From Chlamydia felis Fe/C-56 (lineage in GTDB: Bacteria > Chlamydiota > Chlamydiia > Chlamydiales > Chlamydiaceae), in the NCBI RefSeq assembly GCF_000009945.1, contig NC_007899.1:1102240-1166239 (forward strand): a stretch of 64,000 nt of DNA. Direction: 5' to 3'. Shown here one piece after another: positions 1-9,642 of this stretch. Position 1 is the first letter of the stretch. Each line of letters opens with the position of its first letter. The position numbers and the translations under genes are program-made. The notes beneath the pieces are model-generated. The model worked only from the letters and a program-made list of their open reading frames with translations, did no database searches and was not told the origin of the DNA.

Positions 1-791
1 TGATTTTGCTTGAGGTCCATGTGAGCAAGCCCCACATAAAAATGCGCATCAGCATCTTCTTCATTTAAAAAAAGAGCTTCTTGAAAAGCTTTTAAAGCTA
101 ATCGTGTTTTATCTAAGGTGAGGTAGCATAAACCTAAGTTATAATGACCATCGGATAAATCCGGGCGCAACTGAACGACCCTTTCGTAAGCCTCCGTAGC
201 CCTGTCCCATTGCTTATGGCGAGAGAGTAAGTAGCCCAATTTTATCCATGCCTTCCAATATAGAGGATTTTTACTTACTGCTGTCTCTAATAACGCAATA
301 GCATCTTTCTCATTGCCCATATCTGTTAAAACAACGGACTTATTGTATAAACTTTGCGGATTCCAGGGATCTAATTCTAAGATTTTATCAAAGCATTCGA
401 TTGCTTCAATATATTGACCTAAGCGATGGTACACCCCGCCTAAGCTAAACCAACATTCCGCATCATCAGGATGTAAAACAACATAGGCGCGATATTGCTC
501 AACCGCCTCTTCACAACGATTATCACGATCTAAAGCCACACCGTAACAATAACGCAAATAGCTATCACCCGGCTCGGACTCCAATCCCTTTGTACACCAA
601 GTTAACGCCTCGGGAATCCTTCCAGATTCTAAAGCAATAATTCCCAAATAGCAGTAGGCTAGCGCTGCTGTCGGATCTAGCTCTAAAGTTTCTTTTAGTC
701 TTTGTTCTGCCTGTTCGTATTCCCCACTCAAAAAGAAATTAATTCCTGAGCAGAGAAATTCTTTCGCTAGATGTTTTGCAGCTTCTTCCAT
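1..791 (-). CDS. TPR-repeat protein, 3' end outside window
   Basis: The minus strand reads open from ATG at 791 (MEEAAKHLAKEF) to the window edge, giving 263 codons without a stop. The protein is a chain of about seven 34-residue tetratricopeptide repeats, shown by recurring W-x-x-L-G / Y-x-x-A-x-x-x-(Y/F) / P patterns such as AECWFSLGGVYHRLGQYIEA and KAWIKLGYLL. TPR solenoids bind peptides or partner proteins; the partner here is unknown. No signal peptide is visible, so it is probably cytoplasmic. It starts 67 nt downstream of the PBP2 gene on the same strand and is likely co-transcribed with it, as for C. trachomatis CT683. The C-terminal part is missing because the window ends. Confidence 0.85.
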   Translation of the reverse strand, partial: MEEAAKHLAKEFLCSGINFFLSGEYEQAEQRLKETLELDPTAALAYCYLGIIALESGRIPEALTWCTKGLESEPGDSYLRYCYGVALDRDNRCEEAVEQYRAYVVLHPDDAECWFSLGGVYHRLGQYIEAIECFDKILELDPWNPQSLYNKSVVLTDMGNEKDAIALLETAVSKNPLYWKAWIKLGYLLSRHKQWDRATEAYERVVQLRPDLSDGHYNLGLCYLTLDKTRLALKAFQEALFLNEEDADAHFYVGLAHMDLKQN

Positions 792-858
792 GAATGTTTC
801 TCCTGGCACACAAGTTCGTTGACCTCACGTTTCACAGGAGCAAAAAGCGTGCCATTCC

Positions 859-3800
859 TCATCGACCCGCCGAAAAAACTTCTTTTTTTCTTATTTTATC
901 CCACTTCTCTATCATCTTTACAGCAATAGGAGCCGCATCTCTTCCAAACTCTCCGAGACGCAAATAGACTACAACAACAATATCAGGATGTGTAAGTTCT
1001 GCATCCGAAAATCCGACAGCACCAAACCATACGTGCTTCATTTTCATACTTCCGTATTGCCGATCTAAACTTGCACGAACTATCGATTCCGCCGTGCTTG
1101 TTTTCCCAATAATACGAGCGAGTAATTCTGGACTAAATTGATCGTGAATACTTCGTGTTGTTCCGTAATTCCCCCAAATCACGTTGTGCATGCCTGATTT
1201 CAATAACTCTGTTATACATTCAGGCATAAACACATCCCTTTTTTTCACAGGTTGCGTTCCACAAAACTCTTCACCATCCCCCTCACCTAAAACCAAGTTG
1301 GGGACATACAAAGATCCTCCGTTGACTAAGGCCGCCATCATTACGGCCGTTTGCAAAGGAGTGACAACAAGAGTATGCTGACCTATAGCAGTGGCATACA
1401 ATCCCGAACGATTGTATGCCACATCCTGAGGAATCGCCCCTGCATACTCACCAGGTAATCCCACGCCTGTTTTCTCTCCGAATCCAAACAAAGATGCCGC
1501 GTGGCATAAATCTTCAGGATCGGAAAGATGCTCGCCAACAAGTAAGGAAAAATACGGATTGCTTGACATCTCTAAAGCAGAAATCAGGTCAATACGTCCA
1601 CGCCCAAAATAATCATTCTTAGGCAAAATCCCCCCACGATAAAACGAAGGGATAGGAGATCCATCTTTAAAAAAACCCACGTGGGGCTTGGCACTTGTAT
1701 ATCCAAAAGATTGTCTATCAATAATAACAAACAATCGAGACAAATAGTCTACATCAACATTCCCCCGCAAAACTTCTTGAGATAAAACAGAATAAGCGGA
1801 AACCAACTTGAAAATAGACCCTAGAGTTGCTGCTTGACCAAAGGCATGTGGCCGCAGATATCCATAACCATAAGCAGGATAAAATGCTGCGGCCAAATCC
1901 TGTTCTTTTTGAGGAACGTTCCTTGTAAGCATCGGAACATAATTGCCATAAAGAGGCCTTTGAAGCTCTGAAAATTCCCTAAAGGATAAAAACAAATGCA
2001 ATAAATCTATTGAGCAATTAGAAAACTTCTGCTTTAAAAACTCGTAATGCCCATACCAAGGCAAAGCCTTATGCGCGCCACCTTCAAGCTCCTCTTTCCA
2101 TACAGCAAGAGATTCATAATACGCTTTTAGATACTCCGTTTCACCCTGCCCCGAAAGCAAGAAAACTAAAAACTTATCGAGATAACAACGACTGAAATCC
2201 TGATATTGCGCACGCTTCTCTTCTAACAAATAATCCACATAGGGTGTAGGATATCGCTGTTTTCTTTCGCTTTCTTCCCTACGCTTAACCTCTAAAAACT
2301 TAGCAAAATAGAGCTTTCTCCACTCTTTAAAATCTACCTCAGCAAAAACATCCTCGACTATCTTAGAAAACGCGCTACGCAATGCTACGTAATGCCCCTG
2401 GCATTCGAAAAACTCTGATAAAGAAAAAGTGCCTACCGATGAAATGAGCTCTGGATGAAATTTTGAAGGATCAACAACCATTCGAAAAAGATCCACAAGC
2501 AAAATCTTGTCATAATTTGCTGGAAGTTCAGCAAAAAACGGTTCCAGTTCTTGCTTAATATCCTCAATCTCTTGCTCATGATCTCTAAGACAACGAGCAA
2601 TCCATTGCTGTTGCTTTACAGAAATCACCCTTCCTATCGCAATATGTTCTTGCTCAGCAGGAAACACAGCATCAAAGATGGAAGAGCAAAAACAATGTCC
2701 TTCAGAATAAGAAAATAAATCCACTAACCGCCCTACACTATGCTGTATCTTAACAGCATTTTCCACAGTGCCGTAGCGCTTAATAACAGACTTAACTTCT
2801 GAAGTATTCGGCAAAATAAAGTCTAAAAAATAATCGAACGTAAGGGAAAGCTCCTCATCGTAGCACAAACCCGTAAAAGGATTTCGTCTTTCACGACGCA
2901 AGGGGACTTTCCTATCATAAACTTCTGCAATGTGTTCGGTATTTTCCAGCCACCGATATACCGCAGATCGCGCTTCAGAGTCCGAGCTTATCCGCATATC
3001 GATAAAATCATTGTTATTATATCGCGGGGATGATGCCATGGCCAATATCTGGCCATTATTAGGATCTAAAGCAATAATGGCTCCACCCTTAATCCATGGG
3101 AATAAAGGGGGTAGGAATTTTTGTTTTTTTAAAGACTGAGATGAACGAAACTGTTCTGTTCTTTCATGTTCTAAAAGCAAAGCATCTGCAAACTCTTGTA
3201 ATTCTGCCGACAACGTCAACCACAATCTTTTCCCAGGAGTTGCAGCGATCTCATTAAGTCCTTGTATAAAGTTTCCACGACGATCTACGAGAACCGTTTT
3301 TTTCCCTATCTGTCCTCGCAATTTCCCGTCCCAATATGCCTCTATACCCTGTTTCCCCACCAACGCATTCAAACTGTAAGCATTGTTCTCTAAAGAATTT
3401 AATAAAGAACGCACCTGATCGATACTGGCTAAACCTTCAGGAAACTTTGGATCCTCGCCCTCTTCATATGCTCGAACACATTCTCGCAATTTACTCAACT
3501 CATGCGTTACTCTCTTATATTCTTGAGCACTAATAGGACCTACATAACCTAAAATGTCGGAACCCGCCTTCCCCAAGGGATAATAACGCCGTACCGAAGG
3601 CTCGACATGTAGCCCCGGCCAATGTTTTGACATCATCTTTAATCTTAAGTATGTACGCTCAGAAACATTGGCCTGAACTAAATAGGGCACTGAACCTAGC
3701 ACAGAAGCTTTAGCATGAATATTGTCTTCTATTGCCTCTTTATCTAAATGTAGTTCTTGAGCAAGGAGTTCCGATAAACGAGCTATGTAGTTTTTTCTCA

Positions 3801-4134
3801 CAGGAATAAGCTCTCGAGAACCATCAGAACAAGCATGCCATGCCCTAGCCGGCAAATCACGAATAGAACCGTAAGCTACGCTTACATCGTACTGCATCTT
3901 ATTTTCCGCCAAGACTTTGCCAAAACGATCACAAATAGCCGCACGCTCAACAAGTTCAGGAATTATTCTTGTTTGCGGTTTATAGGCCTCTTCTAACTTC
4001 TGATCATGCTCAACAACAGCTAGATGCCACAAACGTACAGCAATTATCGCTAAAGCAACGATAATTCCTGATAGCAGTCTGTTTGTCTTTTCTGGGACAG
4101 TAAGATAAGAACGACGTTTATTCGCTGGCTTCAT
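859..4134 (-). CDS. mrdA: Penicillin-binding protein 2 (class B transpeptidase), chlamydial long form
   Basis: Monofunctional peptidoglycan D,D-transpeptidase of 1091 residues (CT682 counterpart), with one N-terminal membrane anchor at about residues 19-42 and the rest periplasmic. The three transpeptidase motifs are present: SxxK as SIFK with nucleophile Ser773, SxN as SSN at 857-859, and a KTG-type box as KTS at 1011-1013. The dimerisation/pedestal region lies at about 50-330. A strand motif IIALDPNNGQILAMAS near residue 355 normally sits close to SxxK, but here nearly 400 residues intervene, making the protein much longer than the roughly 630 residues usual for PBP2. In chlamydiae PBP2 acts with MreB at the division septum. 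The gene is divergent from ompA and precedes the TPR gene. Start: ATG at 4134 followed by a basic tail (MKPANKRR). Confidence 0.95.
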   Translation of the reverse strand: MKPANKRRSYLTVPEKTNRLLSGIIVALAIIAVRLWHLAVVEHDQKLEEAYKPQTRIIPELVERAAICDRFGKVLAENKMQYDVSVAYGSIRDLPARAWHACSDGSRELIPVRKNYIARLSELLAQELHLDKEAIEDNIHAKASVLGSVPYLVQANVSERTYLRLKMMSKHWPGLHVEPSVRRYYPLGKAGSDILGYVGPISAQEYKRVTHELSKLRECVRAYEEGEDPKFPEGLASIDQVRSLLNSLENNAYSLNALVGKQGIEAYWDGKLRGQIGKKTVLVDRRGNFIQGLNEIAATPGKRLWLTLSAELQEFADALLLEHERTEQFRSSQSLKKQKFLPPLFPWIKGGAIIALDPNNGQILAMASSPRYNNNDFIDMRISSDSEARSAVYRWLENTEHIAEVYDRKVPLRRERRNPFTGLCYDEELSLTFDYFLDFILPNTSEVKSVIKRYGTVENAVKIQHSVGRLVDLFSYSEGHCFCSSIFDAVFPAEQEHIAIGRVISVKQQQWIARCLRDHEQEIEDIKQELEPFFAELPANYDKILLVDLFRMVVDPSKFHPELISSVGTFSLSEFFECQGHYVALRSAFSKIVEDVFAEVDFKEWRKLYFAKFLEVKRREESERKQRYPTPYVDYLLEEKRAQYQDFSRCYLDKFLVFLLSGQGETEYLKAYYESLAVWKEELEGGAHKALPWYGHYEFLKQKFSNCSIDLLHLFLSFREFSELQRPLYGNYVPMLTRNVPQKEQDLAAAFYPAYGYGYLRPHAFGQAATLGSIFKLVSAYSVLSQEVLRGNVDVDYLSRLFVIIDRQSFGYTSAKPHVGFFKDGSPIPSFYRGGILPKNDYFGRGRIDLISALEMSSNPYFSLLVGEHLSDPEDLCHAASLFGFGEKTGVGLPGEYAGAIPQDVAYNRSGLYATAIGQHTLVVTPLQTAVMMAALVNGGSLYVPNLVLGEGDGEEFCGTQPVKKRDVFMPECITELLKSGMHNVIWGNYGTTRSIHDQFSPELLARIIGKTSTAESIVRASLDRQYGSMKMKHVWFGAVGFSDAELTHPDIVVVVYLRLGEFGRDAAPIAVKMIEKWDKIRKKEVFSAGR

Positions 4135-4726
4135 AAAACAAATACTAGAGTCTCAACCATTGTCTGGCAAGTGATTCAACGGATTGCAAACTAGGTTTTA
4201 CAAAGCACAAAACAAACACAAATTTTGCTCTCACGAAACATCGCGAATAAAACATAAAAACGAAAATCATCAAAAACATTAATGTTTTATTAAGCAATTT
4301 CGATTTGTTTTATTTGCAAAAACAAAGAATAACTCACAAAGATTCAAATATAAGAAAGTCTATTTAAACTCTTCTGTACGGGCAATTCCAACTTATTCTA
4401 AGTGGCATAAGAAATAAAAGTGTGTACAAAAATCTATTAGCCCATTTATTAGCGTATTTAAGGAGTTATGGCTTGAAACCTATGCCTGAAAACTGTCTTT
4501 TTTCTTATCGTCTTTACTATAATAAGAAAAGTTTGTTATGTTTTCGAATAATGAACTGTATGTTCATGCTTAAGGCTGTTTTCACTTGCAAGACACTCCT
4601 CAAAGCCATTAATTGCCTACAGGATATCTTGTCTGGCTTTAACTTGGACGTGGTGCCGCCAGAAGAGCAAATTAGAATAGCGAGCACAAAAAGAAAAGAT
4701 ACTATGCATAATCTTTAGAGGTGAGT
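4135..4726 (+). promoter_or_regulatory. Divergent ompA / PBP2 upstream region with long ompA leader
   Basis: This 592-nt AT-rich stretch separates the divergent PBP2 and ompA genes. ompA in chlamydiae is driven from a promoter some 200-300 nt upstream, leaving a long untranslated leader; I cannot place the start site exactly. Visible structures are an inverted repeat TTTTCTTAT/ATAAGAAAA at 4500-4508 and 4522-4530, and ATGAAC/GTTCAT at 4551-4556 and 4562-4567. A segment at about 4636-4690 (including GGTGCCGCCAGAAGAG and AGCGAGCACAAA) resembles, from memory, the C. trachomatis ompA leader. The ribosome binding site AGAGGTGA lies just before the ompA start. A 98-codon open frame at 4422-4718 crosses this leader and is not believed to be a gene. 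Confidence 0.55.
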
Positions 4727-5905
4727 ATGAAAAAACTCTTAAAATCGGCATTATTATTTGCCGCTGCGGGTTCCGCTCTCTCCTTACAAGCCTTGCCTGT
4801 AGGGAATCCAGCTGAACCAAGTTTATTAATCGATGGCACTATGTGGGAAGGTGCTTCAGGAGATCCTTGTGATCCTTGTGCTACTTGGTGTGATGCTATC
4901 AGCATCCGTGCAGGATTCTACGGAGATTATGTTTTCGATCGTATATTAAAAGTTGATGTTAATAAAACCATCAGCGGAATGGCTGCGGCTCCAACAGCAG
5001 CTTCTGGAACTGCAAGCAACACCACTGTCGCTGCCGACAGATCAAATTTTGCCTACGGCAAACATCTTCAAGATGCCGAATGGTGCACCAATGCTGCTTA
5101 CTTAGCATTAAATATTTGGGATCGTTTTGATGTTTTCTGCACGCTAGGAGCGTCTAATGGTTACTTCAAAGCAAGTTCTGATGCATTTAACCTTGTCGGA
5201 TTGATTGGTCTTGCAGGAACTGATTTCGCCAATCAGCGTCCAAACGTTGAAATTTCTCAAGGCATTGTAGAGCTATACACAGATACCGCATTTTCTTGGA
5301 GCGTTGGTGCTCGCGGAGCTTTGTGGGAATGTGGTTGTGCAACTTTGGGAGCTGAATTCCAATATGCTCAATCCAATCCTAAAATTGAAATGCTCAATGT
5401 AACCTCTAGCCCAGCACAATTCATGATACACAAGCCTAGAGGATACAAAGGGACTGCAGCAAACTTCCCCTTACCTGTAGCAGCTGGCACAGCAACTGCA
5501 ACAGATACTAAATCAGCTACTGTTAAGTACCATGAATGGCAAGTAGGATTGGCTCTTTCATACAGATTGAACATGCTTGTTCCATACATTGGGGTAAATT
5601 GGTCAAGAGCTACTTTCGATGCTGACACTATCCGCATTGCTCAACCTAAATTGGCCTCAGCAATCCTAAACTTAACAACCTGGAACCCAACTCTTTTAGG
5701 AGTGGCCACAACTTTAGACACCTCCAACAAATATGCTGACTTCATGCAAATCGTTTCTATGCAAATCAACAAGATGAAGTCTAGAAAAGCTTGTGGTATT
5801 GCTGTTGGAGCAACTTTAATCGACGCTGATAAATGGTCCATTACTGGTGAAGCACGCTTAATCGACGAAAGAGCTGCTCACATTAATGCTCAATTCAGAT
5901 TCTAA
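4727..5905 (+). CDS. ompA: Major outer membrane protein (MOMP)
   Basis: The 392-residue cysteine-rich beta-barrel porin that dominates the elementary-body surface and is disulfide cross-linked in the outer membrane. The signal peptide is about 22 residues ([22 protein letters not shown]), and the mature protein starts [10 protein letters not shown]. Conserved barrel strands such as [19 protein letters not shown] and [18 protein letters not shown] alternate with variable domains at about residues 90-110, 160-175, 240-260 and 310-330. It ends in Phe (NAQFRF), the usual barrel C-terminus. ATG at 4727 is preferred over GTG at 4721 because it begins the signal peptide and follows AGAGGTGAGT. The variable segments suggest C. 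felis or a close relative. It is followed by a strong terminator. Confidence 0.98.
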   Translation: MKKLLKSALLFAAAGSALSLQALPVGNPAEPSLLIDGTMWEGASGDPCDPCATWCDAISIRAGFYGDYVFDRILKVDVNKTISGMAAAPTAASGTASNTTVAADRSNFAYGKHLQDAEWCTNAAYLALNIWDRFDVFCTLGASNGYFKASSDAFNLVGLIGLAGTDFANQRPNVEISQGIVELYTDTAFSWSVGARGALWECGCATLGAEFQYAQSNPKIEMLNVTSSPAQFMIHKPRGYKGTAANFPLPVAAGTATATDTKSATVKYHEWQVGLALSYRLNMLVPYIGVNWSRATFDADTIRIAQPKLASAILNLTTWNPTLLGVATTLDTSNKYADFMQIVSMQINKMKSRKACGIAVGATLIDADKWSITGEARLIDERAAHINAQFRF

Positions 5906-5943
5906 GGATTTAGTTTACGCTATTCCAACTTTTTGTCCCGCTA

Positions 5944-5977
5944 TCAGAACCTAGGGCGTCTAGGTTCTGATTTTTTT
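5944..5977 (+). terminator. ompA rho-independent terminator
   Basis: A perfect 10-bp stem, TCAGAACCTA (5944-5953) and TAGGTTCTGA (5961-5970), with a 7-nt loop is followed directly by seven T residues. It lies 38 nt after the ompA stop. Confidence 0.95.
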
Positions 5978-6088
5978 ATTTCCCCACCTCTTATCAAACT
6001 CTTCAAATCTCTTTTCTAAAATCCTTCCGCAAAAAAAATTCTCCCTAGCTAAAAATTTCTAAAAGCTAGAAAGCTAGAGATTACAATC

Positions 6089-6117
6089 TTGCGCAAAAAG
6101 CTTTATTAAATTATTAT
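6089..6117 (+). promoter_or_regulatory. Putative sigma-66 promoter for tRNA-Gly
   Basis: TTGCGC (6089-6094) and TATTAT (6112-6117) are separated by 17 nt, a good major-sigma promoter. The predicted start is about 6 nt before the mature tRNA-Gly. Not verified experimentally here. Confidence 0.65.
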
Positions 6118-6129
6118 CTCCTATTTAAC

Positions 6130-6200
6130 GCGCCCGTAGCTCAATGGTAGAGCTGTAGCCTTCCAAGCTACCGGTGTCAGTTCGATTCTGATCGGGCGCT
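6130..6200 (+). tRNA. tRNA-Gly (anticodon UCC)
   Basis: Full cloverleaf: acceptor GCGCCCG/CGGGCGC, D arm GCTC/GAGC, anticodon stem GTAGC/GCTAC with loop CTTCCAA (anticodon TCC), T arm GTCAG/CTGAT with loop TTCGATT. CCA is not encoded. It lies upstream of rpsB. Confidence 0.97.
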
Positions 6201-6227
6201 TTCCTAAACGTTGCCAAGACTGAAATC

Positions 6228-6256
6228 TTGACGCTGGATCAAGATGCCATTGTTAA
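6228..6256 (+). promoter_or_regulatory. Possible promoter for the rpsB operon
   Basis: TTGACG (6228-6233) is followed after 17 nt by TGTTAA (6251-6256), or by TTAACA two bases on. The -35 box is strong and the -10 box moderate. It would start the rpsB-tsf-pyrH-frr transcript about 20 nt before rpsB; read-through from the tRNA promoter is also possible. Confidence 0.4.
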
Positions 6257-6283
6257 CATATTCAAGAAATAGAGGTACAAAGC

Positions 6284-7105
6284 TTGGAAGAATCACTATG
6301 CAATCTTTCGGTTAAAGACTTAATGGAAGCAGGGGCTCATTTCGGGCACCAAACGCGAAGATGGAACCCAAAGATGAAACTTTACATCTTTGAGGAGAAA
6401 AATGGTCTTTACATTATCAATTTAGCCAAAACTCTTTACCAGTTACGTAAAGCTCTTCCCCAAGTCTGTAAGGTTATCAAAGAAAACAAGCCTATTCTCT
6501 TTGTAGGAACTAAAAAACAAGCCAAATGTGTGATCAAAGAAGCCGCTATAGAAGCTGGCGAGTACTTTGTGGCAGAAAGATGGTTAGGTGGCATGTTAAC
6601 CAACATGACGACCATTAGAAATTCCATCAAAACTTTGGACAAAATTGAAAAAGATCTTACCCAAAATAGTTCTTACCTTACGAAAAAAGAAATCGCTTTA
6701 CTAGCAAAACGTCATCAAAAACTATTGAAAAACTTGGAAGGTATCCGTTACCTAAGAAAAACTCCTGGTTTAGTCATAGTTGTTGACCCTGGCTATGAAA
6801 AAATTGCTGTTGCTGAAGCTAAGAAGCTCGGCATTCCCGTATTGGCTTTAGTCGACACGAACTGTGATCCAACACCCATCGATCATGTTATCCCCTGTAA
6901 CGATGACTCGTTAAAAAGCATTCGCTTAATTATCAGCGCTATTAAAGACGCCATCGTTAACACCAAGAAAAAACTTGGGGTTGAGATCGTTTCTCCAATC
7001 AAAGCTTTAACTAGCGACGAAGAAGCCAATTCCTCTGCAGAAGAAAACGAAAATCGTCAAGAAGACCTATTAGCAAAAAAATACGACAGTAGTGAGGCTA
7101 ACTAA
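6284..7105 (+). CDS. rpsB: 30S ribosomal protein S2
   Basis: Small-subunit ribosomal protein S2, 273 residues, on the back of the 30S head-body junction. The family signature is clear: [19 protein letters not shown] near the N terminus, [21 protein letters not shown], and the late [12 protein letters not shown]. The C-terminal tail after about residue 240 is acidic and typical of chlamydial S2. The start is TTG at 6284, placed 9 nt after AGAGG; the only nearby ATG (6297) is out of frame. The stop TAA overlaps the tsf ATG by one base (TAATG), indicating translational coupling. It heads the rpsB-tsf-pyrH-frr operon. Confidence 0.96.
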   Translation: MEESLCNLSVKDLMEAGAHFGHQTRRWNPKMKLYIFEEKNGLYIINLAKTLYQLRKALPQVCKVIKENKPILFVGTKKQAKCVIKEAAIEAGEYFVAERWLGGMLTNMTTIRNSIKTLDKIEKDLTQNSSYLTKKEIALLAKRHQKLLKNLEGIRYLRKTPGLVIVVDPGYEKIAVAEAKKLGIPVLALVDTNCDPTPIDHVIPCNDDSLKSIRLIISAIKDAIVNTKKKLGVEIVSPIKALTSDEEANSSAEENENRQEDLLAKKYDSSEAN

Positions 7106-7953
7106 TGAGCAACTTTTCTATGGAAACCCTTAAACTCTTAAGACAGCAAACCGGTGTAGGGTTAACCAAATGTAAGGAAGCTCTAGCTGAATGTAATGGA
7201 AATCTTGAAGAGGCGGTAGTTTACTTACGCAAACTAGGCCTTGCTTCGGCCAGCAAAAAAGAACATAGAGAAACAAAAGAAGGTGTTATTGCTGCAAAGA
7301 GTGATGCTCGCGGCACGGCTATTGTTGAAGTGAACGTAGAAACTGACTTCGTTGCTAATAACGCCGTATTTCGATCTTTTGTTGATGGCCTTGTTGAAGA
7401 CGTCTTAAATCATAAAGCAGACAATGTTGATGCTTTGCTACAACTTCCTTCTTTTCAAGATGCTTCTCTTACAGTTGATGAATTGCGCGCCGTCACTATG
7501 CAAACTGTCGGCGAAAACATTCGCATCAGCAGAATCAAATATTTTCCAAAAACAACAGAAGAAAGTGTTGGGATTTACTCCCACGGTAACGGGAAAGCTG
7601 TTTCTATCACAATTCTTTCTGGACTTTCTGATCAAGAAAGCCTTGCCAAAGACATTTCCATGCATATCGTTGCAGCTCAACCCCTATTTTTAAGCAAAGA
7701 AAGTGTTCCTGAAGACGCTCTAGCGAAAGAAAAAGAAATCATTTCTTCTCAAATACAAGGGAAACCCCAAGCAGTTATTGATAAAATTATCAGTGGTAAA
7801 TTGGGAACATTCTTCCAAGATGTTTGCCTGCTAGAACAAGCCTATATTAAAAATCCTGATACAACAATTCAACATTTAATTAACGGCGTCAGCAAGACTA
7901 GTGGCAATTCCGTCGAAGTGAAAGAATTCATTTTATGGAAAATAGGTGCTTAA
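7105..7953 (+). CDS. tsf: Elongation factor Ts
   Basis: Guanine-nucleotide exchange factor that regenerates EF-Tu-GTP; 282 residues, the usual length. The N-terminal UBA-like module reads [21 protein letters not shown], and the core motif [12 protein letters not shown] that contacts EF-Tu follows at about residues 73-84. The dimerisation/subdomain C region includes [20 protein letters not shown] and the C-terminal module [11 protein letters not shown]. The ATG overlaps the rpsB stop by one base, and pyrH follows after 15 nt. Confidence 0.97.
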   Translation: MSNFSMETLKLLRQQTGVGLTKCKEALAECNGNLEEAVVYLRKLGLASASKKEHRETKEGVIAAKSDARGTAIVEVNVETDFVANNAVFRSFVDGLVEDVLNHKADNVDALLQLPSFQDASLTVDELRAVTMQTVGENIRISRIKYFPKTTEESVGIYSHGNGKAVSITILSGLSDQESLAKDISMHIVAAQPLFLSKESVPEDALAKEKEIISSQIQGKPQAVIDKIISGKLGTFFQDVCLLEQAYIKNPDTTIQHLINGVSKTSGNSVEVKEFILWKIGA

Positions 7954-7968
7954 TAAGCAAGAGGAACT

Positions 7969-8691
7969 ATGTCTAAACGAATAACACGAGTCTTATTTAA
8001 GATTTCTGGAGAGTCTCTCTCAACAGACAGCGGAAACCGGATTGATGAAGTTCGTTTATCCAGACTAGTAGCAGAATTACGCGCGGTCCGTAATTGTGAT
8101 ATTGAAACGGCTCTTGTGATAGGCGGAGGAAACATCATTAGAGGTCTTGCTCAGCAAAAAGAATTACAAATTAATCGAGTATCTGCAGACCAAATGGGAA
8201 TGCTAGCGACTTTAATTAATGGTATGGCCGTAGCTGATGCTTTAAAAGCTGATGATATTCCTTGTTTATTAACCTCTACGCTTTCTTGCCCCCAATTAGC
8301 AGACTTATACACTCCTCAAAAATCTGCGGAAGCCTTAAGCCAAGGCAAAGTTTTAATCTGCACAACAGGAGCAGGATCTCCTTATTTAACGACTGACACA
8401 GGAGCAGCTTTGCGTGCCTGTGAGTTAAAAGCTGATTTGCTTCTCAAAGCCACTATGCATGTTGACGGGGTTTACGATAAAGACCCTAGGGAATTTAGTG
8501 ATGCTGTAAAATACAATCGCATTAGCTATAAAGAGGTTTTGTCTCGCGGATTAGGCATTATGGATGCTTCTGCTATATCTCTGTGTATGGATTCTCATAT
8601 TCCTATTCGGGTCTTTAGCTTTGTTAAACATTCTCTAGAGCAGGCTATTTTTGATGAGCATATCGGAACATTAATTTGTGAGGACGCTTAG
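7969..8691 (+). CDS. pyrH: Uridylate kinase (UMP kinase)
   Basis: Bacterial-type UMP kinase of the amino-acid kinase fold, 240 residues, converting UMP to UDP with ATP. Visible motifs are LFKISGESL (phosphate-binding lysine loop), [24 protein letters not shown], and the late nucleotide site [28 protein letters not shown] marks the C-terminal ATP-contacting segment. It is preceded by AGAGGA and lies between tsf and frr, the conserved bacterial order. Confidence 0.97.
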
Positions 8692-8692
8692 C

Positions 8693-9235
8693 ATGTCCAT
8701 TTTAGCTGATACTGAAAAGAAAATGGCTACAGCTTTGGAATTCTTCCAGAAAGAAATCAGAGCATTTAGAACAGGAAAAGCTCATCCTGCTTTAGTAGAA
8801 ACTGTTACAGTAGATGTATATGGAACCACGATGAGGCTATCTGATTTAGCCTCTATTTCTGTAGCTGACACACGTCAGTTGGTAATTTCTCCTTATGACG
8901 CAAATAACGTCTCTGCAATATCCAAGGGCATTATTGCTGCAAATTTAAATTTGCAACCCGATGCAGAAGGTGCCATTATACGCATTAAGATTCCTGAGCC
9001 TACTGCGGAATACAGAAATGAAGTTATCAAACAACTACGCCGCAAATCAGAGGAAGCGAAAGTAACGATTCGCAATGTGCGCAGGGAAGCTAACGATAAG
9101 TTAAAAAAAGATTCTGACTTAACAGAAGACGCTGTTAAAGGCATGGAAAAAAAGATCCAAGAATTAACAGATAAGTTCTGTAAGCAAATCGACGAAATGT
9201 CTAAGCAAAAAGAAGCGGACCTTTCGTCAATATGA
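8693..9235 (+). CDS. frr: Ribosome recycling factor
   Basis: Ribosome recycling factor, 180 residues, which with EF-G splits post-termination ribosomes. The long three-helix bundle is recognisable from [12 protein letters not shown] near residue 30, [12 protein letters not shown], and the C-terminal helix [21 protein letters not shown] at 8693 ([10 protein letters not shown]) is chosen because it gives the normal length and follows the pyrH stop by one base; an upstream GTG at 8678 would overlap pyrH. It is the last clear gene of the rpsB operon. Confidence 0.96.
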   Translation: MSILADTEKKMATALEFFQKEIRAFRTGKAHPALVETVTVDVYGTTMRLSDLASISVADTRQLVISPYDANNVSAISKGIIAANLNLQPDAEGAIIRIKIPEPTAEYRNEVIKQLRRKSEEAKVTIRNVRREANDKLKKDSDLTEDAVKGMEKKIQELTDKFCKQIDEMSKQKEADLSSI

Positions 9236-9316
9236 TAAGTTCTGTTTCTTCTTATGAGCAGTCTTTATCTGCTTCTCTTTCTTTGGTTTTTCATGAAAAA
9301 CAAAGAGAGGAAAAGA

Positions 9317-9345
9317 TTGCTCTAAAGGAGAAGAACTAGTAATAT
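9317..9345 (+). promoter_or_regulatory. Putative sigma-66 promoter for tRNA-Glu/tRNA-Lys
   Basis: TTGCTC (9317-9322), 17-nt spacer, TAATAT (9340-9345). The expected start near 9352 is about 6 nt before tRNA-Glu, the same geometry as the tRNA-Gly promoter. Confidence 0.65.
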
Positions 9346-9357
9346 TGTAGTTGTCTT

Positions 9358-9432
9358 GGCCCCATCGTCTAGCCTGGCCCAGGACATCGGATTTTCATTC
9401 CGGTAACAGGGGTTCGAATCCCCTTGGGGTCA
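9358..9432 (+). tRNA. tRNA-Glu (anticodon UUC)
   Basis: Acceptor GGCCCCA/TGGGGTC (one G-T pair), anticodon stem TCGGA/TCCGG with loop TTTTCAT (anticodon TTC), T arm with loop TTCGAAT. In some bacteria this tRNA also supplies glutamate for HemA-type tetrapyrrole synthesis; hemA lies about 15 kb away. Confidence 0.96.
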
Positions 9433-9458
9433 AAATGTAAATTTACCGAGTAAACTTC

Positions 9459-9531
9459 GGGCCTTTAGCTCAGCGGTTAGAGCACCTCACTTTTAATGAG
9501 GGGGTCGAAGGTTCAAATCCTTCAAGGCCCA
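9459..9531 (+). tRNA. tRNA-Lys (anticodon UUU)
   Basis: Acceptor GGGCCTT/AAGGCCC, D arm GCTC/GAGC, anticodon stem CCTCA/TGAGG with loop CTTTTAA (anticodon TTT), T loop TTCAAAT. It lies 26 nt after tRNA-Glu and is probably co-transcribed. Confidence 0.97.
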
Positions 9532-9642
9532 GTTAATTCTTCTTAGTTCTTTTATATTTCTTTAAAAAACCTTTTTCTCCTTTGTCACTTTTTTGTTATT
9601 GGTATTGGGTGTATTAGTATTTGGCTTTAATGGTAGATCTCC

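Noticed and set aside
4422..4718. A 98-codon plus-strand frame upstream of ompA
   Set aside because: It lies in the known type of long ompA leader, has no ribosome site and encodes an unconvincing peptide.
9232..9339. A 35-codon frame whose ATG overlaps the frr stop as ATGA
   Set aside because: Its end overlaps the tRNA-Glu promoter boxes, the peptide has no recognisable feature, and length alone is weak. Conservation of the frame would be needed to revive it.
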